A stretch of DNA of 64,000 nt. It comes from Tritrichomonas foetus (lineage: Eukaryota; Parabasalia; Tritrichomonadida; Tritrichomonadidae). The notes under the pieces are model-generated. The model did no database searches, had not been told where the DNA came from, and saw nothing but the letters and a program-made list of their open reading frames with translations. The position numbers and the translations under genes are program-made. The stretch spans positions 12,040-76,039 of the forward strand of contig MLAK01000760.1 of NCBI GenBank assembly GCA_001839685.1. The letters run 5' to 3'. Positions 27,601 to 37,859 of the stretch are shown piece after piece (position 1 is the first letter of the stretch; each line of letters starts with the position of its first letter).

Positions 27601-30600
27601 ACTGGAACGCCAAATGCAACTGCACTCTTGATTCTTTGAAGAAAGTCTGATTGGTCAAATCTCAAAACAACCAACTTTTCTCCAACTTCACTTCTCAACC
27701 ATTTGGTTCCACTGAGTTGTGGATCAATTAGTAATGGGAAAGCATTTTCTGATGAATGAATAACTAATGCGTTTTCTACTGAATGAGTATCATTCGGTAA
27801 TCCTTTAACAATCCATTCACGAATCATTGGATCAGTTCCAAGGGCCTGGGAAATATTGAAGTTTGCTGTATGCTGGATTTTTTCCAGGTATAGATAGTTC
27901 TTCCACTCACTGATTAATTTTGATCTAAAAGGCGGTGAAAATGCACCAAGATGTGTTAAAGCACCACTAATTAAAAGAGCATCACCCATAATATAAACAG
28001 ATGATTCTTTCAAGTTTGTTGCACATTCACCCCAACGTTTCGTTTCTCCACTAAGTCCAGACATAATTTTCTGTGCACGAGTTAAGCGCAGTTGAGTAAT
28101 CGCGACATTATCAGACAATTCTTTTTCGTGTGCTTTTTCTTCGTTGAACTTATCTTCAAGTTGTTTCATCTGATCTTCGACTTGTTGAAGATGAGCTTTT
28201 CTGTCAGCCAAAATTCTTTCACTTTCCGCTAATTTTGCTGCCGCTTGCTCTGCTTCAATTTTCTTTGGTAAAATTTCTTGATAAACATGCCAATAGTCAT
28301 AAGATGCGCAAACCCATAGATAAAGATTGGCCACAGCAGAGTAACCCCCTTGAACAGCTGCTAGCTTTTGATCTCTTTCTTGTTTATTAGCGCCAACATA
28401 TTTCTTAAGTTTATCAATCGTTTGCTTAGTCATTTTTTCAACTTCATAGTTCTTAACTTTTTTAATGAATCCAATATCATTAAGTAATGACAATGTTTCA
28501 GGCCAATAATCATCTTCTTTTACTCCAGGAGTTCCAGAATCAACTTTCCTTGGTGATTTATTGAATATAATACAAATTGCTTCAAATGTTGATCTTAATG
28601 CAGGATGGATACTTTTCAGAGTCTTAATGTTAACTAGTGAATTTCTATCCATTGAATCAACAGCTTCTTGCGCCTGAATAAGAATTGGTTGAGCCTCTGC
28701 TAATTTTTCTTGAGCAATTCTATTTGTTTCACCTGCTGCTCTTGCTTCTTCTTCTGCAACCTCACTTTGAGCCTTAACTTCTGCTCGAGTTTTTTCCACT
28801 TCTCCTCGTTTTACATCAAGTTCTTTTAGCATTTCTTCTACCTCTTCCCTTTTTTCTTGCAGCATTGGAATGTCTCTATCTAGTTGATCAGATAAAAGTT
28901 GAATTTGAGCACGAGTTGTTGTGATTTTTTCAACACCACCAACATATTTTGTTACTGATTCTTCTGTTTGCTTTTGCTGATTTTCAAGTTTTCGTACAAA
29001 AGTTGCAAGCAATTCAAAATATCGTGAAGGAGTGCAAGCAGTAAATCGTTTTGTTTCTGCTAAAAATTGCTTTGCAGCTTCTTCAACGGATTTATGGATT
29101 TGAACGCATACTTTAACAACAGATGTGATAAGTTCATCACTTCCAATCTTAGCTTTCTTTAGTGAAGCCTGAGCAACACTTTCTAATGCATCTCTTGACC
29201 ATGGCATATACCAATCGATTGTTGTTTCAGTTCTAAGTGATGGGAATGCAAGCATTGATTCTTTAAATGCAGAACCAAATGGGGAAAAGACCAAAATGAT
29301 ATGTAAATGTTTTTTAACACGAGACATGAAAAGATCCCATGGATCTTCATCTGTTAATAGTTCATTTTGGATCAGATCTGCTTTGATTTGCTCAATTTCA
29401 TCTCGTTCAAAAAGATTTGGAATTTCACCATTTATCATTAAATTAGAAATGTCTTCAAGTTGGAAATTTCCTACAATTTGAACATCACTGATAATGAAGC
29501 CAGTTGGTAAATCATTTAAACCGCATTGCTTCATTAAATTTTTCATATCTTCACGCCATTCTGTAAGGTTATATGTTCTGGTAATTTGGATTTCAAATGT
29601 TTCCATTGAAGCCATATGTAATGATAGTCTAGCTAAAGACTTCCTTCCACTAGATTTGACACCAACAAGAAGTGCATGTCCTCTTTTCATTGCAAGAACC
29701 CTTGAAAGAACTGATAAGTGATCAACAGCTTCTTGGAAAAGAACTATATCTAATGGCTTAGGAGCATCTCTATTATGATCTTCTAAAACATCGCAACATA
29801 CCTTAAGAACTTCTGAATCAGCTAAGAAACACTCCTTATAAACACCTGATCTGTCGGCATAGTCGTTGAAGTTAGGAGTTGGAAAATTAGATGATTTATG
29901 GAATTTAACAGGAATTGTCTTTTTGAGAGTATCCTCAAACCATTGACGATCCTGGGTTTGGTTAAATCTGTCATTAAATTCGCGCATCATTTCATGATAC
30001 CAAAGTCTGATAAATTGATCTGAATCCTTGATATCTTTTGGATCTACGAGCATAATTCCTTTAATAACACGAACAATGTTTCTCAGTGAGAAAATATAGT
30101 GAAGCTTTGAAGGAATAGGTAAAAGCTGCTGTAAACAACTTTGTAGAATACTAAATGAAGCTTTGGCTGTATTTGGGATCATTTCTTTGATATCATTTTT
30201 ATGTCGGTCAAGAGTTAGTTTCAAAAGTGATCCAATAATCGAGACTAATGTTTCCTCATGGAATTTTGGCATATGCATATAGTTAAAGTGGCGTAACAAT
30301 CTCTCAGGAATTGAGAATAAGCCAGCACCAGGTGGTCCCATAGCAGCAATCAATGTGGTTCCAACGATATGTTGGAATTCAACATTTGCCGTATTGTACC
30401 AACCTCCATAATCACAGAATTGTCGAATTAGTTCTAATGGAGGTTGTGCTCCATAAATTTCTGGTTTTACTGAGCCAATATTATCAAGAAAGATCACTAA
30501 ATGTTGATTGGTCAAAGGTCCAAATGAACCATGACTTTTATGAAGAAATGATCGAAATACTTTAAGAATATTTGCAGCTGTAGAGCAATTAGCAAACGGC

Positions 30601-33600
30601 AAATTTTTACAATCATATGATTTATCAAGAACATTTTCCATTAAAGTTTTAACAACAAGAGTTTTAGAGGATTCAGGTCCATGAAATAGAACATGCTGAG
30701 AATTATGAATTAATAATCGAGAATAGAAAATCATTGCAGCTGTTTCATTTGTTGGTACAAGAATTTGTTCAATGGGCTTATTAGAGGTGATTTCAATACC
30801 AGTTTCACCTTCACACCATTCATGCCATTTATGACTTGAAAGATCAAAGAAATAATCGTATACGGTGTTTTTGGTTGGGAATGGATTCTTGCATTGACAT
30901 TTATCAATTAAATCTCTCATGAATTTATCAAATAAAAATCGTGAATCATCAACTAAAACACTTCCAAAACTCCAAACCATGCAAAATAGAAGAATAGGTT
31001 CGAAAATAGTTTCGATATCATCTTCGTTAATATAGCCGAATTCTTTCTTTTGCTTGACAAATGGAGAATAAAACAATTCATGTTTTAATGGATCAATATC
31101 TTTGGCATCTTCTCCATCCATTGCTGGTTTATGAACTGGTTCTCTTAGGATTTCAAAGAAGCAATCTAATAATTTCATCATGTTTCTCAACACAAATGTA
31201 GAATTGTGTCCGAGTGCTGGTTTACCATCAACATCAATAAATTGAATCATTTGCGGTACGTACTTATCAAATAAAATGCGTATAAATTTGGCAATTTTTT
31301 CGTGGTCTTTGTGAATATTGTACCAGGAATCAGCTAACGCTGTCCATGGAAGTGTTGTTGGATCAAAATAAATCATACCACATCTTGAGACTGTAGCTGG
31401 TGAAGCTTGACTAAGGTCATCAACTTCGAACATCATTTTTACATGACTTCCAAGGGAAATACGTTCATTGTTTGAAAGACAAAGTACTTTGTTATCATCC
31501 AAAAGACTGTTCATTGTTTCAATCCAGAGTGAATCAACAGGCCCATCAACAATAATCCATTTAAATTCTGTTGGGTCACTTGCAGAACAATCACGAATGA
31601 AACTCGATAAAACACCATCGCTCCATCCTGATGTGACAGGATCGAACAAACCATAAAGTTCTGGAATAGATATTGATTTAGGATTCATTGTTTCTACATG
31701 AACTCCCATTCCTTCCTTTTCTTCTTCAGCCAATGTAGTCATTGCCATTTGAAGGCATTTCCAGCTTGTAGATTTTCCACCCATTGCACCACCAACAAAC
31801 ATAATTCCATGTCTAACAACAGCGGTTTCTTTAACTTCATTGCACTTTAATAAGTACTGTTGAAGTGGTTGAACATTAAAGTGATCAAAGGCTCTAAGCA
31901 TATGTTTATGAAGAAGTTCACTAATATCTTTCTTATATACAACATCTGGGAAAACATCATGAATAATTCCATCAAATAATGGAACATCAACAGATACCAA
32001 GCGTGGTCTTGTACAATCGGTAATTGATTGAACTAGTAAAAGTGCTTCAACTTCTTCTAAATGTGCCCTCTTAAGTTTTCCAGCAGTTGATAAAATTGCT
32101 TTCATGGCTCTGAGACCCCAATCATAATGATGAGCATTACTCAATTGCTTTCGGCAGAGATCAAACAATGCTACAAGTTTCACAGACAAAACTGATGCAC
32201 TTGTAAAACCACCTGAGAAAAGCATAATTTCGGCAATGAATCCAAAATCTGGAACCATCATCGCGCATGGTCTGAAAAGTGATTTCAAGTTATCTGGAAG
32301 TTCTGTACGTCCTGCATAACCAGGGTTCATAGTGATACAAATAGCAGCGTTTACATTTAATTTTAGTGTTCTTTCATCAAGTTGAAATGTATCTGCATTT
32401 GCAGCAATAGCAGTTTGAATACTTCGAACTTGCTGAGCAATAACTGAAAGAACTTCAATATTAATTCTGTTAAACTCATCGAAGCAACTCCAAGAACCAG
32501 ATGATGACAATCCAGCAAAGAATTGTGACATTTGCTCTGGAGTAACTTCTTCAGAGCAGTTATAAACGATGCATGATCTGCCCAATGCTTTTGCACAATC
32601 TCTAACAGTTTCAGTTTTTCCTGTTCCTGCGGGGCCACTTGGTGCACCGCTCAAATTTTGTTTAAATGCAGCAAGGAGTGTTTGATAGCATCTATCCGTA
32701 AGTGGTGTAATAACAAGTCTTGCAGAGTTACCAGCATATTCATAACTATATTCATATACATTGTTAATTGATTTAACAATAACAGTATCTTCTTCCCAAT
32801 AATAACGAAGTTGCATTTGCCATTTAAATGCATCAACATCACTGACATCATCTTTAATCAAAGAATTAATGATATCTCTATTATGAACTTCATTAATAAG
32901 TAAACAAGAAATAACTTGGCGAATGGAAAGTGATAAAGGTTGCCTAATTTGAGCTGTTAATTGTTCTAAATTCTCAATGAACTTCTTCTGAAGATTAACT
33001 AGTACTCGTGCACCTGGAGTACGAAGTGCACTGGTTACTTGTTGTGTCCAGATGATTTGATTGGAAATTAAAATAATTTGTGCTGGAAATTCTGCAATCC
33101 AAGCCTCTCTTTTCTTCTTTGTAGATGCAGGAAGAGCTTCTCGGATTTTTTCTTTTAAAGTATTTTTCATTTCTTCTTCAAATGAATTTAACCAATCTTC
33201 AATTTCTTCAGTTTTTCCATCAACATAATTCACTAACTCTACTTTTTCAAGACCATCGTCATTCATTGATGTAATCATAGTATCATCATCTACATCAATT
33301 GATACAATATATTCGAAAAGTTTCTGCATTGATTTTTGAATATGGTTGAAATCTTTTGTATGAGAAAGAATAGAGATAAGTTCATCATTTGATAAGAAGA
33401 AGAATCTTGGAAATCCAAGTCTTTTTGCTTCAAGATATTGATTAAGTCCTTGGGTGATCGATTCAAGTAAAACATTTGATTGCTGAAGATCTTCAAGTAA
33501 GTGGTCACGATGCATTACATTAACAAAGTCTGGATGATTATGGGTAAGTGTCATTATTGCTGTCCACATTTTATCAACAGTATTCCAATCTCGTGCTTCC

Positions 33601-36600
33601 CTATGCAATTTTTGCTGGATTGATGTGCCAGTAAAAATAGGTTGTAAATAAAGCCATCCGCGTTGGCATTCAACCCACGCATCAAGTGTATCATGGCAAT
33701 GACGAAGGAAAGTAAGACGCTCAGTTGCCCTCTTTTTAACTGGTGCAATAAAAGGTGATGTTAATAAAGTTTGTGTTGTCACAAGTTGGTCATCGATAAT
33801 GGATATTAAATCATCAATATGTATTAAGATATATTGTTTAGTTTCTCTGAATTCTGATGTTTGGAATTGTTGTGTTTGAAGTTCTGTATCCATTTGATCA
33901 AGTGATGATTCAATATTATATTCACTTGCGGCAACACTTGCAATTTCTGAAATTTGATCATTCCATCTTTCAAGATTGAGATCTAAAAAGTTTTGAAGGG
34001 TTAAATCCAGTGAGGGGATAATTTTGAAGCCAACAATTTCACTAATTTTTTCCCAATGCTTAGTTTTGATACCTGGATGCCTTAGTTTCGAAATAAGTGG
34101 AATATGTTGTTTAAATTTATCAATTTGTTCACATAGTGGATTTAGAACTTTATCAATTAAGTTTGGATAGGGTAAAAGATCCTTTTTAAGTTTAGAAATC
34201 TTTTTACTTGATTGGATCATAAAAGTATTCATTGCGTCAGGTTTAATTTGTGGAAATGGGGTATCAAGCCAATTTGTATTCATTCCAAGCCAATCTGCAG
34301 AAAGATTCCAGAGAAGATGAAGTGGCATGAATTCCTCAATTAATTTTGATAAAGTTTTTGATGGCTCTGGTTCGAATGAAAAAAGTTTTTCATGATAGCT
34401 ATAAAGATCTTGTTTTTCTCTGATTTTTTGAAGCTGTAATTGCATTTCATTTACATTTTCAGCTGCGTCAATTGTCATTTCTAAATCTTGATATTTCTGA
34501 ACAATTTGTGGAATTGATGCAGTTATCATTCTGATTTCGTCTTCAACTGCTCTCTGGTTATTTCTAAGGTCTTTAATCATCTTAACTTTCTCAGTTTCTA
34601 ATGTTCGATTTGTTGATTCTAAATTTAATAATAATTTTCCTGGTCTTTGAAGTGATTCAAACTTATATTTACATTCATCATCAGAAATTTCAAATTTATA
34701 TTCTTCTAAAAATTCAAATCTTTTAACTGCAAAATTCATTTTAGACTCTCGAACATTGGATGTATCAACAACTTTTTGTATATATTTTCTCATTACATCC
34801 ATTTCTTCTGGTGTTTTTGGAATCTTTTTAATTTCGTCGTCAATATTTTGAAAATCAATCTCAAGTTCTTTCAATTCAGAAATAGCGAAGTCTTTCATTC
34901 TTGTTAATAAGTTAGTAATTAAAAGACGAGTATGAGTACTCCATGTATTAATAAATTGTTCACAATGAACCTGAAATGCTTCGATATTATAGAAAAGATT
35001 AGTATGGTTTTGAACAACATCAAGAACTCTTTCAAATTCGGTTAATTTATCTTTATATTCTTGAAGTGTTTTATCGCCTTTTTCATCAAATTCACTTGGA
35101 TATTTTTCTGAGTTTAATCCAAGAACATATTCTAAATGTCTTCTATCATCCAAAAATTGATTCAAATAGCTATAAAGGGTGTTCAATGTGACAATAAGTT
35201 TTTCAGTTCCAATATGAATGATATCATTACAATCATCAAATGGAACAGTGTTTGTTTCAATGTCAATAACTGGCAAATTAACAGCTGGCAAATCGTCTAA
35301 TGTTGCTTCTAAAAGTGTCAATAAAGATAAAACATTTTCATTAAAAACTTGAATTGATGGAATTAAATCTAATTTCTTTTCGTCTTCAGAAAAAGTCAAT
35401 TCAAGCGTAAATTGGGGAACTAAAAATATTTTTCCTTCTTCTATTAAAAAATGATCAAATAGACGTAAATAATTATTCACTGTATTATCTACAATTGTTA
35501 AAAGAACGGTATGAAGCATTCTAGAAGTTAAATTTACCATTTTTTGATATTTGATATGGTTTTTTTCTTGTTCTTCAGTTGTTAATTCACACATTGTTGA
35601 TGAAATCACACTTTCTAAAGTTTCTTGAATGGTTCCTTTAAAAATTTTTGCTGTTTCAATTAATTGAGTTTTTTGTCGTTGAATAAAATCATCTAAAGCT
35701 AATAATTCATGAGAATATCCATCAGTCAAAAAAGTTTCTGTTAACGAATCTTGAAAAACTTTCCAAATCGAAGTTAGTCCACCTAAAATATTGGAATTCG
35801 CAACAAGACCCATTTCAGAAATTCGATTTACTTGTTTATGAAAATTATAATTGACTTTACAAACTAAACCATATTTTGGAATCGGTTTTGGCGGTGGAAT
35901 TAAAGCCAAAAAATCATCTCTATTGGGAATGAGTGGATTCAATTGTAATTCATAAATAAATTCTAACTTATTATTCATAAACTTAAATAAATCAGCGGCT
36001 TCTTTGAAAGTTTGTTCTTTCAATTTTCGATATTTTTTAATCCTTGGCATGTGATGCGGAGGGACTTTGGCCATTTTTGGATGTTCAATTGTGTATAAAT
36101 CAATTGTTGGTAATCCTTCTAGTGGCATAAGTGACACTCGATGATCAAACCTGAATTGTGTAATAAATTTCACTCTTGCTGCTTGAGCTGCGGCTAAGCG
36201 TTTTTCAAACATTGCTTCATTTTCACATAAAAAACGAATATTAAAGCGAGCAACTTGTTTAGTTTTTTGCGTGTCAAGCCATTTAATCGAAAATAATTCA
36301 TTATCTGTATTATAATCCAACACATCACATTTCTTCCATATTTTATCGCCTGATGTCAATTGGTACCTTGAAACAGCTTTTGGGTTTTTCATTAATTCAT
36401 CAATTGTAAATTCTTCGTATGTTAAATCATCAAAAACTTCTAATGGTAAAAATGGTGGATCAACATCATCTTTTGTTTCGAAATCAGAAATATTAGTGTC
36501 AACATTTTCCTGATTTTCAATAATGTGTTGAATTTCATTTTCATTTTTCAGAGGTGGAAGTGGCTCAGATGGATGCCTATATTTTGATCTTATTATTTGA

Positions 36601-37028
36601 TTCAAATCTGTTGTCACTGTTCCTGCTGGATATGCGCGCCTTGATAATTGTGTGACGACTTTCGTGTCGGAAATTAGCCGTGGTGCTTTGACATGATAAA
36701 TTGCATCTTCGTGGGGATTTGGAGGCTGTTGAGGTAAGACTTGTTTTCTTTCTTTCATTGCGGTTTTGGCGCGAATAGTTTGCTCTTTAGTTAATGGAAT
36801 GTCTTGTGGAAATGGTTTGACAACTTTATTTGGTCCGTGACTTCGAGTTGGTGATGGTTCAGGAACAGTCGGTACTCCTGGAGCGAGATTCCATTCACCA
36901 ATTCGAGGAATTTTAATTGTTTCTTCTGGGAGACGTTTACCTAATCGACGCGATTGAAGCTTTCGTGACTGAATTTTCTCCTCGGTGTTGAGAAGTTGTG
37001 TTTTTGCTTTCTCGAATCGATCAGTCAT
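24663..37028 (-). CDS. Dynein heavy chain, axonemal single-headed inner-arm type
   Basis: About 4,121 residues in one uninterrupted frame. I start at the ATG at 37028 (MTDRFEKAK); the upstream codon at 37052 is only a GTG. The N-terminal tail has linker motifs, followed by the AAA+ ring: AAA1 GPAGTGKTETVRD near residue 1463, AAA2 GGAMGGKST near 1746, AAA3 GPESSKT near 2113, and AAA4 GVKSSGRKS near 2453. A long antiparallel coiled-coil stalk with the microtubule-binding tip spans about 2680-2980, then AAA5, AAA6 and a C-terminal domain ending HWIQRSVAVFITVQV. Dynein heavy chains are ATP-driven minus-end microtubule motors. The length and C-terminus fit inner-arm axonemal dyneins (DNAH1/3/7/12-like) better than the ~4,600-residue cytoplasmic form. 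The AAA3 P-loop is one residue short and lacks the usual Gly before Lys. Presence of this gene indicates a motile flagellum. Confidence 0.96.
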   Translation of the reverse strand: MTDRFEKAKTQLLNTEEKIQSRKLQSRRLGKRLPEETIKIPRIGEWNLAPGVPTVPEPSPTRSHGPNKVVKPFPQDIPLTKEQTIRAKTAMKERKQVLPQQPPNPHEDAIYHVKAPRLISDTKVVTQLSRRAYPAGTVTTDLNQIIRSKYRHPSEPLPPLKNENEIQHIIENQENVDTNISDFETKDDVDPPFLPLEVFDDLTYEEFTIDELMKNPKAVSRYQLTSGDKIWKKCDVLDYNTDNELFSIKWLDTQKTKQVARFNIRFLCENEAMFEKRLAAAQAARVKFITQFRFDHRVSLMPLEGLPTIDLYTIEHPKMAKVPPHHMPRIKKYRKLKEQTFKEAADLFKFMNNKLEFIYELQLNPLIPNRDDFLALIPPPKPIPKYGLVCKVNYNFHKQVNRISEMGLVANSNILGGLTSIWKVFQDSLTETFLTDGYSHELLALDDFIQRQKTQLIETAKIFKGTIQETLESVISSTMCELTTEEQEKNHIKYQKMVNLTSRMLHTVLLTIVDNTVNNYLRLFDHFLIEEGKIFLVPQFTLELTFSEDEKKLDLIPSIQVFNENVLSLLTLLEATLDDLPAVNLPVIDIETNTVPFDDCNDIIHIGTEKLIVTLNTLYSYLNQFLDDRRHLEYVLGLNSEKYPSEFDEKGDKTLQEYKDKLTEFERVLDVVQNHTNLFYNIEAFQVHCEQFINTWSTHTRLLITNLLTRMKDFAISELKELEIDFQNIDDEIKKIPKTPEEMDVMRKYIQKVVDTSNVRESKMNFAVKRFEFLEEYKFEISDDECKYKFESLQRPGKLLLNLESTNRTLETEKVKMIKDLRNNQRAVEDEIRMITASIPQIVQKYQDLEMTIDAAENVNEMQLQLQKIREKQDLYSYHEKLFSFEPEPSKTLSKLIEEFMPLHLLWNLSADWLGMNTNWLDTPFPQIKPDAMNTFMIQSSKKISKLKKDLLPYPNLIDKVLNPLCEQIDKFKQHIPLISKLRHPGIKTKHWEKISEIVGFKIIPSLDLTLQNFLDLNLERWNDQISEIASVAASEYNIESSLDQMDTELQTQQFQTSEFRETKQYILIHIDDLISIIDDQLVTTQTLLTSPFIAPVKKRATERLTFLRHCHDTLDAWVECQRGWLYLQPIFTGTSIQQKLHREARDWNTVDKMWTAIMTLTHNHPDFVNVMHRDHLLEDLQQSNVLLESITQGLNQYLEAKRLGFPRFFFLSNDELISILSHTKDFNHIQKSMQKLFEYIVSIDVDDDTMITSMNDDGLEKVELVNYVDGKTEEIEDWLNSFEEEMKNTLKEKIREALPASTKKKREAWIAEFPAQIILISNQIIWTQQVTSALRTPGARVLVNLQKKFIENLEQLTAQIRQPLSLSIRQVISCLLINEVHNRDIINSLIKDDVSDVDAFKWQMQLRYYWEEDTVIVKSINNVYEYSYEYAGNSARLVITPLTDRCYQTLLAAFKQNLSGAPSGPAGTGKTETVRDCAKALGRSCIVYNCSEEVTPEQMSQFFAGLSSSGSWSCFDEFNRINIEVLSVIAQQVRSIQTAIAANADTFQLDERTLKLNVNAAICITMNPGYAGRTELPDNLKSLFRPCAMMVPDFGFIAEIMLFSGGFTSASVLSVKLVALFDLCRKQLSNAHHYDWGLRAMKAILSTAGKLKRAHLEEVEALLLVQSITDCTRPRLVSVDVPLFDGIIHDVFPDVVYKKDISELLHKHMLRAFDHFNVQPLQQYLLKCNEVKETAVVRHGIMFVGGAMGGKSTSWKCLQMAMTTLAEEEKEGMGVHVETMNPKSISIPELYGLFDPVTSGWSDGVLSSFIRDCSASDPTEFKWIIVDGPVDSLWIETMNSLLDDNKVLCLSNNERISLGSHVKMMFEVDDLSQASPATVSRCGMIYFDPTTLPWTALADSWYNIHKDHEKIAKFIRILFDKYVPQMIQFIDVDGKPALGHNSTFVLRNMMKLLDCFFEILREPVHKPAMDGEDAKDIDPLKHELFYSPFVKQKKEFGYINEDDIETIFEPILLFCMVWSFGSVLVDDSRFLFDKFMRDLIDKCQCKNPFPTKNTVYDYFFDLSSHKWHEWCEGETGIEITSNKPIEQILVPTNETAAMIFYSRLLIHNSQHVLFHGPESSKTLVVKTLMENVLDKSYDCKNLPFANCSTAANILKVFRSFLHKSHGSFGPLTNQHLVIFLDNIGSVKPEIYGAQPPLELIRQFCDYGGWYNTANVEFQHIVGTTLIAAMGPPGAGLFSIPERLLRHFNYMHMPKFHEETLVSIIGSLLKLTLDRHKNDIKEMIPNTAKASFSILQSCLQQLLPIPSKLHYIFSLRNIVRVIKGIMLVDPKDIKDSDQFIRLWYHEMMREFNDRFNQTQDRQWFEDTLKKTIPVKFHKSSNFPTPNFNDYADRSGVYKECFLADSEVLKVCCDVLEDHNRDAPKPLDIVLFQEAVDHLSVLSRVLAMKRGHALLVGVKSSGRKSLARLSLHMASMETFEIQITRTYNLTEWREDMKNLMKQCGLNDLPTGFIISDVQIVGNFQLEDISNLMINGEIPNLFERDEIEQIKADLIQNELLTDEDPWDLFMSRVKKHLHIILVFSPFGSAFKESMLAFPSLRTETTIDWYMPWSRDALESVAQASLKKAKIGSDELITSVVKVCVQIHKSVEEAAKQFLAETKRFTACTPSRYFELLATFVRKLENQQKQTEESVTKYVGGVEKITTTRAQIQLLSDQLDRDIPMLQEKREEVEEMLKELDVKRGEVEKTRAEVKAQSEVAEEEARAAGETNRIAQEKLAEAQPILIQAQEAVDSMDRNSLVNIKTLKSIHPALRSTFEAICIIFNKSPRKVDSGTPGVKEDDYWPETLSLLNDIGFIKKVKNYEVEKMTKQTIDKLKKYVGANKQERDQKLAAVQGGYSAVANLYLWVCASYDYWHVYQEILPKKIEAEQAAAKLAESERILADRKAHLQQVEDQMKQLEDKFNEEKAHEKELSDNVAITQLRLTRAQKIMSGLSGETKRWGECATNLKESSVYIMGDALLISGALTHLGAFSPPFRSKLISEWKNYLYLEKIQHTANFNISQALGTDPMIREWIVKGLPNDTHSVENALVIHSSENAFPLLIDPQLSGTKWLRSEVGEKLVVLRFDQSDFLQRIKSAVAFGVPVLIENVGLKLDPLIEPILSRETILVDGQKKIALGGEYVQYSDSFRMYLSTKYPNPHYSPEVCSQVILINFTTTQEGLSDLLMNNLIEVERDDLDKKRIQIMETNAANIKKLKEVEDEILQIVSNAGSDILEDDTAIETLQKAQKTSANIEQQMAASEKTERQISQFRERFLPVAERAALLYFCASDFSVVDPMYQFSLKWFVNLFKLAIQQSEHPNDPDQLIAAFHIAIARQFYQNVSFSLFSRHKLLFSTLMAIRILLTEKKVSTSELAYILSPTPSKEKNPTNWLPDDIWSLIHQLPSVSPKFKDIVSSIAQNEKEWKKYFASTTPETEKIPLDKHLTSFQKLIILRVFHLHRVREGLRIFVTESLGKEFVAPPPLNLSKIFKDSSPLAPLIFIITPGIDPQDEIINVAASMDLEKYLKSYSLGRGRGQGAEELIDAAAEQGFWVLLQNCHLSLSWMPKLEHIIDNLDPEKTNSRFRLCLVTMSSPEFPIGILYQGTKLIYEIPKGIRENILRIYTGMTSEEYEEISDVERQLTFHLAFFHAVVLERLHFGSIGWNIPYEFNPSDFAISRKHLKQFLSEDTNGVIPFEALTYVIGELNYGGRVTDRWDRRLLLSLLRRFFSASIKSKDFSFGKNYNPPTPLMDLTEVEHIVSTWPIVTEGEDVGLSANASTITARNDALNIFNSLVEIQPTLVAASGSISEEQFALNLVQSLLEQVPQQFNIHTFLKKFDITDTINTVLHHEILLFNNLLGVIKDSLETMEKGLKGLILIDQKLDLLNRRLLANKIPEMWLEHSFPSILTLRAYMDDLCHRVAFLDEWVRNKRPTVFKLGAFYHPEEFLTAVLQVYARKHQTPFDSLRWVTNVVNNEDLTKEPEEGIYVENLFLEGAKWDKVQNSLVECGQTELISTMPVMHLLPTSEQNPYNMDVTFECPLYRTQNRGSGALGLPNYIMSLYLPCARILPDHWIQRSVAVFITVQV

Positions 37029-37403
37029 TTTATTTTTTAACGAACTCCTCACAAACTCTAACTTTTTGAGAATTTGAGAGCTTTTAAAATTTTACGATAG
37101 AACAAATATAAAAAATTGATGAAGAAAATTGACCTTAAATTTAACCTTTGTTACTTAAACCAAATAAAATCAGAAAATTATTTTCAAGTTCTATCTGGTC
37201 GCTTATTCTGATCATGTAAAAATCACTCATTTATCACAAAAAAATGAAAAATAAAACCCATTCTAAATTTTTGCACCATTTTAAATTCGATTTTAAAAAG
37301 AAGCTCCAGAAATTTATTGAAAGTAAAACATCGATAATGATTTTTCGCATTTGATAATGAAATTGAATAAATAAAGAAGAGAATCTTTTAGAGAAATACA
37401 TTT
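37029..37403. other. Intergenic
   Basis: Upstream region of the dynein gene and downstream region of the small gene at 37404. AT-rich; nothing recognisable, and no TCAYW motif close to the dynein ATG. Confidence 0.4.
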
Positions 37404-37832
37404 TTATTGAAGACCAAATGTTTCCTTAAATTTATTTGCAACAACTTGTGAATATTCGACGATTGGTTTTCCAACGTTGTCACTAAAGCTTTCCATTACT
37501 GGATTGATTTTATCACCAATATCTTGAAGTTTAGGTCCAAGATTTTCTTTCAAATAATTCACGCCTTGCATTGTCACATCAGTTCCTTTCTTAAATGCTT
37601 CTTTTGTTCCCTGGGCTGCTTTGGAGGCGCCACTCTTCAGGATATCTGTAAATGATGCATCCTCGTTTGGTGTAGTTTCAGTTCCGACATTTGCAGTGGC
37701 TGGATTTGGATTATCGTATTGTGGAGGAACCTCTGTGTCATAAGGCTGTGCTGGTGGTGGTGGCGTGAAAGTTTGTTCAGTAGTTGGTGTTTCGATTGGG
37801 TTGGGTAAGACTGGTGGAATATCAGCGTCCAT
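37404..37832 (-). CDS. Small protein with Pro-rich N-terminus and amphipathic helical C-terminus
   Basis: 142 residues, not recognised. The N-terminal ~55 residues are Pro/Thr-rich and acidic (PPVLPNPIETPTTEQTFTPP). From about residue 60 the sequence becomes a run of amphipathic helix with regularly spaced Gly and Lys (SGASKAAQGTKEAFKKGTD, LKENLGPKLQDIGDKINPV). This texture resembles lipid-surface or LEA/perilipin-like 11-residue repeats, but I cannot claim the family. No signal peptide or membrane segment. The coding character (clear codon structure, a clean ATG at 37832, a TCATT initiator-like motif 23-27 nt upstream) supports a real gene. It is divergent from the SAPS-like gene at 38401. 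Confidence 0.75.
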   Translation of the reverse strand: MDADIPPVLPNPIETPTTEQTFTPPPPAQPYDTEVPPQYDNPNPATANVGTETTPNEDASFTDILKSGASKAAQGTKEAFKKGTDVTMQGVNYLKENLGPKLQDIGDKINPVMESFSDNVGKPIVEYSQVVANKFKETFGLQ

Positions 37833-37854
37833 CTTTAAAGGTTTGAAATAAGTA

Positions 37855-37859
37855 AATGA
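37855..37859 (-). promoter_or_regulatory. Initiator-like element (TCATT)
   Basis: TCATT on the minus strand, 23-27 nt upstream of the ATG at 37832. Confidence 0.3.
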
